Shown here: positions 1 to 9,148 of the stretch, piece by piece
How positions within the stretch are numbered: position 1 is the first letter of the stretch
Layout: each line of letters starts with the position of its first letter
From: CAZMVY01 sp964617875
GTDB lineage: Bacteria; Planctomycetota; Phycisphaerae; UBA1845; PWPN01
DNA length: 64,000 nt
Assembly (NCBI GenBank): GCA_964617875.1
Contig: CAZUAI010000016.1
Location: 17,947-81,946 of the forward strand
Direction of reading: 5' to 3'
Notes under the pieces: generated by a model
Database searches by the model: none
Seen by the model: the letters and a program-made list of their open reading frames with translations, nothing else
What the model was told of the DNA's origin: nothing
Translations under genes and position numbers: made by a program

Positions 1-1
1 C

Positions 2-490
2 GAGCGGCTGCTCGCCGCGATGAAGGACTACGTGGCGTTGAACGACACGCCGTTTGCCGGCCTCGATGACGCGACGCTGACCGACCTGCTCCGCGTGAAC
101 AGGGGCTTCCGCACGTTCGCCGATATCGTGACCAAGAGCGGGTTCATCTACCGCTCCGACGACACGATCGCGTACGACCCGGACGCCGTCAGGAAGGTCC
201 TGCACAAGAACGACGGGGAGGGCGTCAGGATGCTCCAGACCCTGCTGCCGCGGCTGGAATCGCACGAGCCCTGGACGGCGGAGTCGATCGAGGCGATGCT
301 CAAGGCCCTGTGCGAGGAGCAGAGCCTCGGCATGGGCAAGGTCGCTCAGCCGATCCGCGTGGCCGTCAGCGGAGGGACCATCAGCCCGGCGATCGGCGAG
401 ACCCTTGCGCTCCTGGGCAAGCTCCGCAGCCTCGCGCGCATCCGCCGCTGCCTTGCCCACACGACGGCCGGTGACTCCGCGGAGTTGTGA
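2..490 (+). CDS. gltX: Glutamyl-tRNA synthetase, C-terminal part (cut by window edge)
   Basis: This is the C-terminal part of a class I glutamyl-tRNA synthetase, the cytoplasmic enzyme that charges tRNA-Glu. The frame is open from base 2, so the N-terminal catalytic domain with the HIGH and KMSKS motifs lies outside the window and the ATG at 20 is internal. About 160 residues remain and correspond to the helical anticodon-binding domain. The recognisable family segment is PWTAESIEAMLKAL, followed by LGMGKVAQPIRVAVSG and then SPAIGETLALLGK close to the C-terminus. These match the conserved end of bacterial GltX. A short Ala/Gly-rich tail follows. The next gene starts 64 bases downstream on the same strand but is functionally unrelated. 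GltX versus a GltX-like paralogue such as GluQ cannot be tested here; GluQ lacks this domain, so GltX is strongly favoured. Confidence 0.93.
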   Translation, partial: ERLLAAMKDYVALNDTPFAGLDDATLTDLLRVNRGFRTFADIVTKSGFIYRSDDTIAYDPDAVRKVLHKNDGEGVRMLQTLLPRLESHEPWTAESIEAMLKALCEEQSLGMGKVAQPIRVAVSGGTISPAIGETLALLGKLRSLARIRRCLAHTTAGDSAEL

Positions 491-554
491 GCCGCCGTCG
501 CGTCCCTTATTATTGTCACCCGGACTGTTCGTACAGGCAGAGGACGGTTCGCTC

Positions 555-1238
555 ATGCGGCTGCTTGTCGTCGAAGACAACCCCAAGATGGCCAACCTGA
601 TCCGCGAAGGGCTGGTGGGGCAGGGGTATACGGTTGATCTTGCCGAGGGCGGCCATCTCGCCGAGGAGATGGTGGGCGCACAGCCCTACGACGTGATCGT
701 CTTCGACGTGATGCTGCCCGATCTGGACGGCGTGCAGGTCTGCCGGAACCTGCGACGGCGGCAGGTGAAAACCCCGATCCTGATGGTGACCGCGCTGTCC
801 ACGACCGCCGACAAGGTCACGGGCCTCGACGCCGGGGCCGACGACTACCTGACGAAGCCGTTCGAGCTGGACGAACTGGTTGCCCGGATCCGTGCGCTGC
901 TGCGGCGCGGGCAGCCGCAGGAAGGGGCGGTATTGAAGTTCGGGGGGATCGAAATGGACCTTCTGACCCGCAAGGTGACCCGCGACGGCGAGCGGATTCG
1001 GCTGACGCCCAAGGAATTCGCGTTGCTCGAGTTCTTCCTGCGGAACCCCAACCGCGTGCTGACGCGGGCTTCGATCGGCGAACATGTGTGGGACATGAGT
1101 TTCGACAGCGACAGCAACGTCATCGACGTCTACGTGAGCACGCTCCGACGGAAGATCGGCAAGGGCCCCGGCCAGCAACTGATCCATACCGTCATCGGCG
1201 CGGGCTACATCCTCAGCACCGAAGACTGGAACGCCTGA
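555..1238 (+). CDS. OmpR/PhoB-family response regulator
   Basis: This 227-residue protein is a cytoplasmic DNA-binding response regulator. The receiver domain (about residues 1-120) carries the acidic pair E7/D8, the phosphoacceptor D51 in VFDVMLPD, T79 and K101 in the YLTKPF motif. A winged-helix DNA-binding domain of the OmpR type occupies about 125-225 and contains RLTPKEFALLEFFLRNP and VIDVYVSTLRRKIG. The open frame extends upstream to 405, but homology begins exactly at the ATG at 555, which has an AGAGGA-like site before it, so that start was chosen. The partner histidine kinase begins about 28 bases downstream on the same strand, making a standard two-gene operon. The signal sensed and the target genes cannot be read from the sequence. 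Confidence 0.95.
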   Translation: MRLLVVEDNPKMANLIREGLVGQGYTVDLAEGGHLAEEMVGAQPYDVIVFDVMLPDLDGVQVCRNLRRRQVKTPILMVTALSTTADKVTGLDAGADDYLTKPFELDELVARIRALLRRGQPQEGAVLKFGGIEMDLLTRKVTRDGERIRLTPKEFALLEFFLRNPNRVLTRASIGEHVWDMSFDSDSNVIDVYVSTLRRKIGKGPGQQLIHTVIGAGYILSTEDWNA

Positions 1239-1266
1239 GCCGGTCGGCGGATTGAGAGACGGCCTG

Positions 1267-2724
1267 ATGTGGCGACAGTTTCAGACCCTTCGCTTCAAGC
1301 TCGCCGCCCTCAATCTCGTCCTGTTCGGCGTCATCCTCGCCACAGTGTGCATCGTGATCCTGACCCTGCGGGTCCGATCCCGCCGGGCCGACTTTGACGC
1401 CTGGATCAAGAGCGTGGCGACCGACATGATGGCTGAGCTGCGGGAGCCGGATTCCATTGCTTCGCGGCCCACCTCGGCGACGAGTTCGCAGATTCGGCTT
1501 GAACCATTCTGGTTTCCGGGGGTTTACGTCCAACTCCGGTCCGCGGCCGGCGATGTCATCGACAAGTCCCGCAATCTTCACGGACTCACGCTGCCGCTGA
1601 GCGAACGCGCCGCCGCCGCGCGTGCATCCCGAAAGCCTTTTCTGGAAACGCTCTCCGGCGATGTCGCCGCTCAATTGCTCGGCTCGGAAGGCCAACTGCG
1701 TCTGCTCACCGTGTACTACCAGGATCCCGGCAAGCCCGAGTATTGCCTGCAGGTGGCCGCAACCCTCGAGCGAGTCCACGCTGCCCTCGACGAACTGCGG
1801 TGGCTGTTCCTCGTGTTCGGCACGGCCGGCTTCCTGGCGGCCGGCGTCGCTTCCTGGGTCATGGCCCGCCGTTCGTTGAACCCGATCGGCCGGCTCGCCC
1901 GCCAGGCACGCGAGTTGACGGCCGCCCACCTCGACCGTCGCATCGCCACCCCGCGCGGCCGCGATGAGGTTTCCGAACTCGTCGCCACGTTCAACGAGAT
2001 GCTCGATCGACTCGAAGCCGCCTTCCGGGCGCAGGAACGCTTCATCGCCGATGTCTCCCACGAACTCAAGACCCCGCTTTCCGTCCTGCTCGCCGAGGCC
2101 CAGGTCCGGATCCGGCAGCACCGCACGGTCGATGAGTACACGCAATTCGCCTCCAGCGTTCAGGACGAGATGCGCCGGCTGGCACAGGTCGTGGACAGCC
2201 TGCTGATGCTGGCCCGAGCCAAGGCGGGGTTCCCGATCTCCTTTACCACCCCGATTTCCCTGAACGAGGTCGTGGCCGACGCCGTTCAACGGTGCCAGCC
2301 CTTGACCGTCGATCGCAAGATCCGCCTTGTGCCCACGCTTGCGTGGTCCTCCTCCGACGATGCGGAGCCCGTTATTCGCGGCGATGGGGAACTGCTGGGC
2401 TCCATGGTGGGCAACCTCGTCCGCAATGCGATTCGGCACTCACCCGACGGCGGGGCCGTCGAAATCACCGTGCGCGTGGAAGAACGTATTGCGAGCATTT
2501 CGGTCCGGGATTGCGGCCCCGGCATCCCGGCGGCGCTCCTGGCACGCATTTTCGATCAGTTTTCGAGCCCTTCTCAAGAGAAACCGGTCGCGCGTGGCAC
2601 GGGCATCGGGCTGTCAATTGCGAAGGGGATCGCCGAACTCCACGGCGGCTCGATCGCGGCACGGAACAATGCGGCAGGTGGGGCCGAGTTCATCGTTTGC
2701 TTGCCAATGGACCGTCCGCAATGA
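1267..2724 (+). CDS. Sensor histidine kinase, two TM segments with HAMP
   Basis: This inner-membrane sensor kinase is the likely partner of the preceding OmpR-type regulator. From the ATG at 1267 it has a first membrane segment at about residues 11-34, a periplasmic loop of about 140 residues, a second segment near 176-200 and a HAMP linker. The HisKA domain has the phosphoacceptor H265 in DVSHELKTPLSV. The HATPase domain shows an N-box (GNLVRNAIRHS), a G1 box (DCGPGIP) and a G2 box (GTGIGLSIAKG). An in-frame TTG lies at 1252, but the ATG is preceded by GAGAG at good spacing and gives a better N-terminus. The loop has no domain I recognise. All catalytic motifs are intact, so the protein should be active. 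Confidence 0.94.
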   Translation: MWRQFQTLRFKLAALNLVLFGVILATVCIVILTLRVRSRRADFDAWIKSVATDMMAELREPDSIASRPTSATSSQIRLEPFWFPGVYVQLRSAAGDVIDKSRNLHGLTLPLSERAAAARASRKPFLETLSGDVAAQLLGSEGQLRLLTVYYQDPGKPEYCLQVAATLERVHAALDELRWLFLVFGTAGFLAAGVASWVMARRSLNPIGRLARQARELTAAHLDRRIATPRGRDEVSELVATFNEMLDRLEAAFRAQERFIADVSHELKTPLSVLLAEAQVRIRQHRTVDEYTQFASSVQDEMRRLAQVVDSLLMLARAKAGFPISFTTPISLNEVVADAVQRCQPLTVDRKIRLVPTLAWSSSDDAEPVIRGDGELLGSMVGNLVRNAIRHSPDGGAVEITVRVEERIASISVRDCGPGIPAALLARIFDQFSSPSQEKPVARGTGIGLSIAKGIAELHGGSIAARNNAAGGAEFIVCLPMDRPQ

Positions 2725-3018
2725 GACAAGCTCTTGTGTACTCCCCGTGAATGCGGATTGCGAAGTTGTCCGCACGAACCAGCCGTCTGCTGCAGAGGCC
2801 GGTACCCACCGGCCATTGAATTTGCCGTCGGCGGCGATCAGTTGACCGTCTTCGTCACGCAGGCCTTGTCCGTCCTGGCCTTCGCGAGCATGTTGACCTT
2901 CGTCGTAGCAGCAACGAGGTTCTTGCAGGAGACGTCTTGATCAATCCGGCCGCGCCGACGTTCGTACCGTTCGACGGCGTGGCGCGCCGCGCGGGCAGGA
3001 CCTGCTGCCGGGGTGCGG
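2725..3018. other. Intergenic region between convergent genes
   Basis: The region separates the kinase gene (plus strand) from the GH84-like gene (minus strand), which converge here. I see no convincing terminator and no gene. Short frames exist on both strands. The most protein-like is a minus-strand frame ending at 2838, with a Lys/Thr/Val-rich C-terminus, but it runs back into the neighbouring gene without a credible start. It may be decayed sequence. Confidence 0.4.
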
Positions 3019-5571
3019 TTATGGAATAGGCTCCTGGCCGGGAGGGATCTCCACCAGCCGGAGCGGGCCGACGAAGACGATCGCCTGCGTTCCGTCGGAG
3101 TCCCGCTTATCCACGACCCGCACGCGGAGAGGCAACTCGGTCACGGTGTCGGGGATCGGCGGCAGCCGCACAAGGTCCCACTCGCAGCCATTGCGCGGCA
3201 GGCCCGCATCGCCTTCCCAGAGCACCTTGTCGCCCCACAAGACCTGCGCACAGGTATGCCCGGCCCAGCGGCGGGGAACCTCCTCGAGGCCGTACGCATC
3301 CTTCGTGTGGCAGTTCATGTAGACGAGCAGCGCCAGCCGATCGCGCGGGCCGGAAACCGGAAGCTTCGCCGGCAACTCGGCGTAGTCGCCGGCGGTGCAC
3401 GACCCGTCGCGGTTCAGAACGAACGCCGCCGCCTGCAGGACGCCCTCGCGATACGGTCCGCCGATCCAGTCGCCGCGGAACTGCTCGCGCGCCTCCGGCA
3501 GCACGGTGGCCAGGACGCGGAGCTTGGCGTTGGCCTTGGCGCGGCCCCAGTCGAGCGGGACGTTCGGCAGATCCTTGAGCAGCTTGCCGATGACGACGAC
3601 GAACCAGCCGTATTCGCCGATGCGCTTGGACAGAAGAGTCTGCCGTTCGGCGACGAGGGCCTTCCAGCCCTTGCCGTCCAGCGCGGCCCGGCGCTGCCAC
3701 CATCCGGCGTACTCGGGCGCCGACCGGAGCACGGCGAGGGCCCTAGCGACCTGTCCGACCTCCTGCGTCACGCGATCGCGGACGGCCGCGGCCAGTTCGT
3801 CGGCGCGGGCCAGGTCGCCGTCGTGAACGGCGTTCAGGATCTTCCGCTGGTGCTCGTCCCACCAGTATTCGGGGTAAGCCAGTTCCGCCGCCGCCCGGCC
3901 GACCGCGACCTCGGCCCGCATGGGATCGAGCAGGGCCTTCTGTAGCCGTTCGGGGTCGAGCATGGTTTCCTGCGCCGCGTGCCGTTCGATGCTGCGGAGA
4001 TTTTCGTCGAGCTTCGCGAACATCGCCGTTGCCTTCTCGCGGTCGGCCGCGCGGCGAAGCCTGGGCGGGACGAACGGGTTCCACTCGCTCGTCCGCGCGG
4101 GGTAGACGAACAGCCGCTTCACCTGTGCCAGCGTGTCGTCAAACGCGAACGCGGCGGCGACCGCCGACGGGCCGAATACGGTGTCGTAGACCCTCGCGCG
4201 GGTCGCCCGCCAGTCGTGCCTCTCCGCGTCCCAGCCCCACCAGTTGATCACGGGCACGACGCAGTACTGCTCCCAGGCGTTGCCGCCCCACGGCATGACC
4301 GCCTGCAGGCTTTCGCCGCACCGCGCGAGATCCTCGTATCGCGGCTCGTGCCAGCCGACGGCCATCGACGGCAGCTCGATGTACGCCCGCCGCCCACCGC
4401 CCAGCGTGGAGTTGCCCTCGATGTGCGTGAAGCCGCTCGTCGGCCGCGGCCAGTTGTGCCACCACGACAGCTTCGTCTTGAGGCCGAGCGCGCGGGCCGT
4501 CGCCAGTTCCTCCGGCGTCGGCACGGGCGTCCAGAACCACAGCGCCTCTTCCATGCCCGCGACCTTCATCACCTTGCCGTTGAACGGCGCGGCGATGACC
4601 TGGTACGAGCCCTTGGGCGGCGTCGTGGCGATGCGGTTGCCGGCGATGCCGTGCTGCCGGCCCAGTTCGAGGACCTTCGCGACAATCTCCTCCGGCGCCT
4701 CGCCCGGGCCTTTGTCGTCGAACGAGATCCACAACCCGTCGACGCCCATGGCGATGAACTGCCGGAACGTGTCAAGGACCGCGCCCTGGTCTTTGCGGGG
4801 CACGCCGCTGTTGACCGTGCCGAAGACGACGATGTCGCGACGGCGGGCCTCGCGGATCACCTCGGCGATCTGCGCCCTGTCCTTGTCGGTGAAGGCGTAG
4901 CCGGCATCGAAGGCGTACGTGCCGTTGCGCAGGTCGATGAAGTTCACGCGCGAGATGGCGTAAAGGTCCCAGATGCCCGGCTGGAGGTGGTGCGCGACCT
5001 GCGTCTGCGGACGGCCCCGCCAGGGAACGCCGGGCCGGTCGCGGACCGACGCCGGCGTCAGCGTCAGCGTGCCGTCTCGCTTCGTGAGAAGCTGGTAGAG
5101 CGTGTCCTGCCCGTAGAGCGTCCCGCGGGCGTCGCTTCCGCCGACGAGGACGATGGTCTTGCCGTCGGCGGCGAGCGTGTCGATCACGTAGCCGTCACGG
5201 CCGGGCGACGTCTCGCCCAGGTCGAGCCGCTTCTCCGCGCACAGACGGTCGAGCCACGCGTTCGTCGCCCGCTCGCCCAGGAGCAGGACAACGTCGTGCC
5301 GCTTCCAGTCGTCGGCCTCCGAGAGCACCGGCCACCTTCGACCGAAGCGCCTCTCGACCCGCCGTTGCAGCAGGTCGGCGGCACATCGCGCCGGCTCGCT
5401 CGCCCGGGCGCCGATCACGATGGCCACGGCCCCGTCCTTCAGCTCAACCGGAGCGGACTCCGACCAGCGGACCTCCGTCGGCACAGGGACGAGCGAAGGG
5501 TGTCCGCCATCGCCCGGCGCCGCCGGCGAAAGACCCGAAAGCCATCCCACGATCATCCAGCAAAGCATCAT
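3019..5571 (-). CDS. Secreted GH84-like beta-N-acetylhexosaminidase with GH20b-type N-terminal domain
   Basis: This protein of about 850 residues is probably an exported glycosidase acting on N-acetylated hexosamine glycans. It begins with a short hydrophobic signal segment. Next comes an alpha/beta domain typical of the N-terminus of GH20 and GH84 enzymes (VPVPTEVRWSES, then LVGGSDARGTLYGQDTLYQLL). A TIM-barrel-like region follows with the motif LWISFDDKG, where D285-D286 match the catalytic Asp pair used by GH84 enzymes in substrate-assisted catalysis. The C-terminal 300 residues are helical, then beta-rich, and were not assigned. A GTG lies two codons upstream at 5577; the ATG at 5571 was chosen because GGATGGGTGA lies just before it. 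It is the last gene of a likely operon with the FG-GAP and Gfo/Idh genes. The exact substrate is inferred only from the family resemblance. Confidence 0.72.
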   Translation of the reverse strand: MMLCWMIVGWLSGLSPAAPGDGGHPSLVPVPTEVRWSESAPVELKDGAVAIVIGARASEPARCAADLLQRRVERRFGRRWPVLSEADDWKRHDVVLLLGERATNAWLDRLCAEKRLDLGETSPGRDGYVIDTLAADGKTIVLVGGSDARGTLYGQDTLYQLLTKRDGTLTLTPASVRDRPGVPWRGRPQTQVAHHLQPGIWDLYAISRVNFIDLRNGTYAFDAGYAFTDKDRAQIAEVIREARRRDIVVFGTVNSGVPRKDQGAVLDTFRQFIAMGVDGLWISFDDKGPGEAPEEIVAKVLELGRQHGIAGNRIATTPPKGSYQVIAAPFNGKVMKVAGMEEALWFWTPVPTPEELATARALGLKTKLSWWHNWPRPTSGFTHIEGNSTLGGGRRAYIELPSMAVGWHEPRYEDLARCGESLQAVMPWGGNAWEQYCVVPVINWWGWDAERHDWRATRARVYDTVFGPSAVAAAFAFDDTLAQVKRLFVYPARTSEWNPFVPPRLRRAADREKATAMFAKLDENLRSIERHAAQETMLDPERLQKALLDPMRAEVAVGRAAAELAYPEYWWDEHQRKILNAVHDGDLARADELAAAVRDRVTQEVGQVARALAVLRSAPEYAGWWQRRAALDGKGWKALVAERQTLLSKRIGEYGWFVVVIGKLLKDLPNVPLDWGRAKANAKLRVLATVLPEAREQFRGDWIGGPYREGVLQAAAFVLNRDGSCTAGDYAELPAKLPVSGPRDRLALLVYMNCHTKDAYGLEEVPRRWAGHTCAQVLWGDKVLWEGDAGLPRNGCEWDLVRLPPIPDTVTELPLRVRVVDKRDSDGTQAIVFVGPLRLVEIPPGQEPIP

Positions 5572-5584
5572 ATTCACCCATCCA

Positions 5585-5602
5585 CAGGCGGAACCCCGCC
5601 TG
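5585..5602. repeat. Intercistronic hairpin, CAGGCGG / CCGCCTG
   Basis: A perfect 7-bp inverted repeat with a four-base loop lies between the FG-GAP gene and the GH84-like gene, immediately before the ribosome-binding site of the latter. There is no T-tract, so it is not a classical terminator. It could stabilise the upstream mRNA or modulate translation of the downstream gene. It resembles the short palindromes found elsewhere in the window. Confidence 0.6.
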
Positions 5603-5641
5603 TTCTGCGCCCGGGCTCCCGCGCACGCCCCGGAAACGACG

Positions 5642-7837
5642 TCAGTCGGCGGCCGTCTGCTCGAAGTAGAATACGCCCTTCTTGTTCGACGTCACGACGT
5701 CCAGGCGTTTGTCGCCGTTGATGTCGATAACCTCGAATTGCAGGCCGACGCCGCTTTCGGCGTCGATGATGTGCCGCGTCCACTCCGGCCGGCCGTTTAC
5801 CCGCCCCTGCTCGAACCAGCACAGCACGGCCGGCTGGAACGAGCCGGGGTCGTGGCCGTTGTGCGCCCAGAACCGCTTGCCCGTCACGAAATCCGGCAGG
5901 CCGTCGCCGTTGATGTCCGCCACCACGATCGCGTGTGTCTGCGAGATGCCCTTGTCGATCTCGTGCGTCTTCCATCCGTCCGGCGTCTGCTCACACCAGG
6001 CGATTCCGTAGCCGTGCGCGCTGCTGCCGAGTACGTCCATATCGCCGTCGCCGTCGATGTCGGCCACGCAGAGCTGCGCGCCGCCGTAGAACTTCGCCGC
6101 ATGGAATGCCCACGGCAACTGTCCCGGCGACGCCGGCCCCTCCCACCAGCCCTCCGGGATCACCACATCGAGCCGGCCGTCGCGGTTCACGTCGCCGACG
6201 CCGAGGCCGTGGGCCGCCCCCGGATCGCCCGGCTTGCCGATGGCCTGCACGGTCCACGGCTTCGTCGGATCCTCACCGGGCCGGGCGAACGAGCACTTGT
6301 CGCCGTCCATGAACACCAGTTCGCGGCGCCCGTCGCCGTCGGCATCGACGTACGCGGGGTTTTCGTTGCCCGTCTGCGCGACGGCCGGATGGGTCTTCCA
6401 GGCGCCGCCGTTCGCGCCGGTGTTCTCGAGCCAGCGCGTGTCCTTCCCGGGGAAGCCGACGACGATCAGGTCCGTCTTCCCGTCGCGGTTCACGTCGTCG
6501 GCAAAGCACAGAAACGCATCGCTGTAGCCGAAGCGGTTGAACTCCTTCGCCTCGCCGAGCATCGGGACCCTCTTCCAGTCCGGCCCGGCGTAGTAGACGT
6601 TCCCCGCGGCGATATCGAGCTTTCCGTCGCCGTTGAAGTCGCCGGTCGCCAGCCCCTCGCTCCGGAACGCGGCGTCCAGCCGATGCCTGCGGAATCCCAC
6701 CGGCGATTTCGGTGCGGGCATCTTGTGTGCCGCGCGAATCGCCTCCATCACCTCGTTGAGATTCAGCCGGTCGGCCGCGACCGCGTTGGCATCGATCCAC
6801 GCGGCCTCCTGCGGGTCCATCGTCGTGGCGGGCAGCGGCATGAGCGTCTCGGCCCTGGCCGTCGTCTCGCACGTGATGGCCGTGATCCGCGGCAGGATGC
6901 CGTCCGGGCTGGCGACCAGCCGGATCCTGCTGATCTCCTCGGTTCGCGGCCTGATCGCCAGGTACGGCTGGTACGGATCGGCCGACGGGTGGAGCCGCAG
7001 CGCCTTCGACGGGCTCAGGAGCTTGCCCGAGTCGTCGAGCGTGAACCCGCACATCAGCGGGAACACGTCCGGCGAGCCCGTCTTGTAGTGGATCTCGATC
7101 CCGCCGTACGTCTCCAGCGGACGGGCCCCGCTGGCCGTGCCGCCGAGGAAGTACAGCCCGACGGCGGAAAACCCGCAGGGAATCTCCACCGACCCCGATT
7201 TCGGGATCAGCGTGAAGGCGTTCGCAAGCCGCTTGAACGGCACGCCCCCGGCGAGCACTTCGTACCGCGCGTCCGTCCTGCGCTCGGCCTCCGCCCAGCC
7301 CTTCGGCATCCCCTGGCGGAAATCGACCTGGAAGCCCGGCCCGGCGTCGATCCGGCCGACGCCCATCCACGCGAACGCGCCGCCGGCGTTGCCGTCGCGC
7401 AGCTCGATGCGGACCTGCGTGCCGCGCAGACCCTTCACCTTCATCTTGCGCTCCTGCATCGCGTCATTCTGCGGCGCGGGCACCTTGATCAGCACCTCGC
7501 CCTTGCGGGCATCGACAAGCGCGACGTAGTTCTCGTTCCGCCCGCCCCGCTCGCCGTCGTGACCGCAGACGGTCAGGGTGATCTCATCGACGTCGATGAT
7601 AAACGGCGGCGAGCTGATCATGCCGACGCCCGATTCCCCCTGCGCCAGGGAGGACAGGTACGGCTCCACCTTGCGATTGGCCCCGTCGCGGTCGCGGATG
7701 TCCCAGGTCTGGCCAAGCGACAGCGTGGGGCACTTGAGCGCCTGGAACCGACCCGACGCGGGGGCGTTGTCCTGGGCCTTCGACAGCAACGGCAACGCGG
7801 CGATCCACGCCACGACAAGTGTGTTGCGCATCGTCAT
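5642..7837 (-). CDS. Secreted FG-GAP/VCBS repeat protein with N-terminal beta-sandwich
   Basis: This exported protein of about 731 residues has a signal peptide (LVVAWIAALPLLSKAQ). The N-terminal 300 residues look like a carbohydrate-binding or NPCBM-like beta-sandwich, with segments such as GGIEIHYKTGSPDVFPLM. The C-terminal half contains about seven FG-GAP/VCBS-type repeats with calcium-binding DxDxDG loops: GDFNGDGKLDIA, DDVNRDGKTDLI, DADGDGRRELVF, GDVNRDGRLDVV, ADIDGDGDMDVL, ADINGDGLPDFV and DINGDKRLDVV. These should form a beta-propeller. No enzymatic motif is evident. An AGAGGAG site precedes GTG (7840) and ATG (7837). It lies between the Gfo/Idh gene (36 bases upstream) and the GH84-like gene (about 70 bases downstream), which suggests a role in glycan binding or degradation outside the cytoplasm. 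Confidence 0.85.
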   Translation of the reverse strand: MTMRNTLVVAWIAALPLLSKAQDNAPASGRFQALKCPTLSLGQTWDIRDRDGANRKVEPYLSSLAQGESGVGMISSPPFIIDVDEITLTVCGHDGERGGRNENYVALVDARKGEVLIKVPAPQNDAMQERKMKVKGLRGTQVRIELRDGNAGGAFAWMGVGRIDAGPGFQVDFRQGMPKGWAEAERRTDARYEVLAGGVPFKRLANAFTLIPKSGSVEIPCGFSAVGLYFLGGTASGARPLETYGGIEIHYKTGSPDVFPLMCGFTLDDSGKLLSPSKALRLHPSADPYQPYLAIRPRTEEISRIRLVASPDGILPRITAITCETTARAETLMPLPATTMDPQEAAWIDANAVAADRLNLNEVMEAIRAAHKMPAPKSPVGFRRHRLDAAFRSEGLATGDFNGDGKLDIAAGNVYYAGPDWKRVPMLGEAKEFNRFGYSDAFLCFADDVNRDGKTDLIVVGFPGKDTRWLENTGANGGAWKTHPAVAQTGNENPAYVDADGDGRRELVFMDGDKCSFARPGEDPTKPWTVQAIGKPGDPGAAHGLGVGDVNRDGRLDVVIPEGWWEGPASPGQLPWAFHAAKFYGGAQLCVADIDGDGDMDVLGSSAHGYGIAWCEQTPDGWKTHEIDKGISQTHAIVVADINGDGLPDFVTGKRFWAHNGHDPGSFQPAVLCWFEQGRVNGRPEWTRHIIDAESGVGLQFEVIDINGDKRLDVVTSNKKGVFYFEQTAAD

Positions 7838-7873
7838 CACGGCGGACTCCTCTTGCTCGGTTTTCCCGTTCGA

Positions 7874-9148
7874 TCACAGCGCGGGCAGCTCCCAGCCTTT
7901 GCGCCGGGGCCGATCCACATACGTGTTCGCCTCGTCATCGCCGACGAAAACCTCCTTGTCCGGGTCCCATCGGAGCCGGCGTCCGACACGGCGGGCGATG
8001 TTCGCCAGGTGGCAGACGGTGATCGAGCGGTGGCCGATCTCGACGTCGGCGTTCGGCAGCGTGCGGCTCTTGATGCAGTCGAGCCAGTTCTGGATGTGCG
8101 GCCGCGAGACCCAGTCCGGCCCCTCCCACGCCTGGCGGACCGACGGGTCCGGCGGGTTCCGGATGAAGCCCGGCGGGTCCGTCTTGAACTCGTTGCGGTC
8201 GAGCCTCATCGTCGCATCGGTGCCGATGAAAACGGCGCCGCCGAGCGGCCCGTCGTCCAGGTCAAAATCAACTTGCGTCCCGTCGGCGTATCGCATGGAG
8301 ACGCTGCCGTTCGGCCCCGGCGACGTCGGCCATATCTCGACGGGCCCCGTGGTGCACTTGCCCAGCGCCCACTGGATCTGGTCCACGCCGTGCGCGCCCC
8401 AGTTCGTCATCTGCCCGCCCGAGTATTCCCGCCAGCCCATCCACCCGAACTGCAATGCGTGGTTGAACGGCCGCGCCTCGGTCTGCGCCTGCCAGATGTC
8501 CCAGTCGTCGCCCTCGGGGATCGGCTGCTCCGGCAGACCGTCGTAGTCGCGCGGACCGGGGTAGTTGCAGCCCCGCACTTTCTTGAGCTTGCCCAGCCCG
8601 CCCTTGCGGATGAACTCGCACGCAAAGCGGTTCATCTCCATCGTCCGCTGCTGCGAGCCGACCTGGAAGATCCGCTGGTACTTGCGGACCACATTGACGA
8701 GCACCCGCCCCTCGGCAATGGTCAGCGTCAGCGGCTTCTCCGCGTAAACGTCGAGCCCCGCCTGGCACGCATGGATGCACGGCAGCACGCGGGCATGGTC
8801 GGTCGTCGCGACGACGACGGCGTCGAGCTTCTCCTTCTCGAGCATCTCCTTGTGGTACTGGTAGACCTTCCAGTCGGCCTTCTTCTGCTGGAGCGTTTCC
8901 TTGCACCGCTGGAGGTAGCAGTCGCAGATGGCGACGATCCGCGCCCCGTCCTTGGGCACGTGGTCCATCAACTGCCGGGCGCGCCCGCCGGTCCCGATAA
9001 ATCCCAGGAGGATGCGGTCGTTGGCCCCCGGCCGCCCCGGCGCCGCGAGCACGCCGCTCGGCACAAAGTACGGCGCCGCGATCGCCGCGGAGGCAGCAGC
9101 GCCTGTCTTGAGCAATGCCCGTCGTGTGATTCGCTCTTGACGACTCAT
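7874..9148 (-). CDS. Tat-exported Gfo/Idh/MocA family oxidoreductase
   Basis: This 424-residue protein is an NAD(P)-dependent sugar oxidoreductase of the Gfo/Idh/MocA family. The N-terminus has a twin-arginine signal (ITRRALLKTG followed by a hydrophobic stretch and an Ala-rich cleavage region), so it probably acts in the periplasm. The Rossmann fold begins at ILLGFIGTGGRAR, the glycine-rich dinucleotide loop. The family EKP motif is present (YAEKPLT, lysine near residue 138). The C-terminal alpha/beta domain holds the region GANWGAHG-like TNWGAHGVDQIQWALG with a His that may serve as a catalytic residue. GAGGATG precedes the ATG. It heads a three-gene minus-strand run with an FG-GAP protein and a GH84-like enzyme. 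The substrate is not known. Confidence 0.93.
   Translation of the reverse strand: MSRQERITRRALLKTGAAASAAIAAPYFVPSGVLAAPGRPGANDRILLGFIGTGGRARQLMDHVPKDGARIVAICDCYLQRCKETLQQKKADWKVYQYHKEMLEKEKLDAVVVATTDHARVLPCIHACQAGLDVYAEKPLTLTIAEGRVLVNVVRKYQRIFQVGSQQRTMEMNRFACEFIRKGGLGKLKKVRGCNYPGPRDYDGLPEQPIPEGDDWDIWQAQTEARPFNHALQFGWMGWREYSGGQMTNWGAHGVDQIQWALGKCTTGPVEIWPTSPGPNGSVSMRYADGTQVDFDLDDGPLGGAVFIGTDATMRLDRNEFKTDPPGFIRNPPDPSVRQAWEGPDWVSRPHIQNWLDCIKSRTLPNADVEIGHRSITVCHLANIARRVGRRLRWDPDKEVFVGDDEANTYVDRPRRKGWELPAL

Noticed and set aside
2734..2940. Small plus-strand frame after the kinase with a hydrophobic C-terminus
   Set aside because: There is no ribosome-binding site or homology, and the composition fits chance in a 294-base gap.
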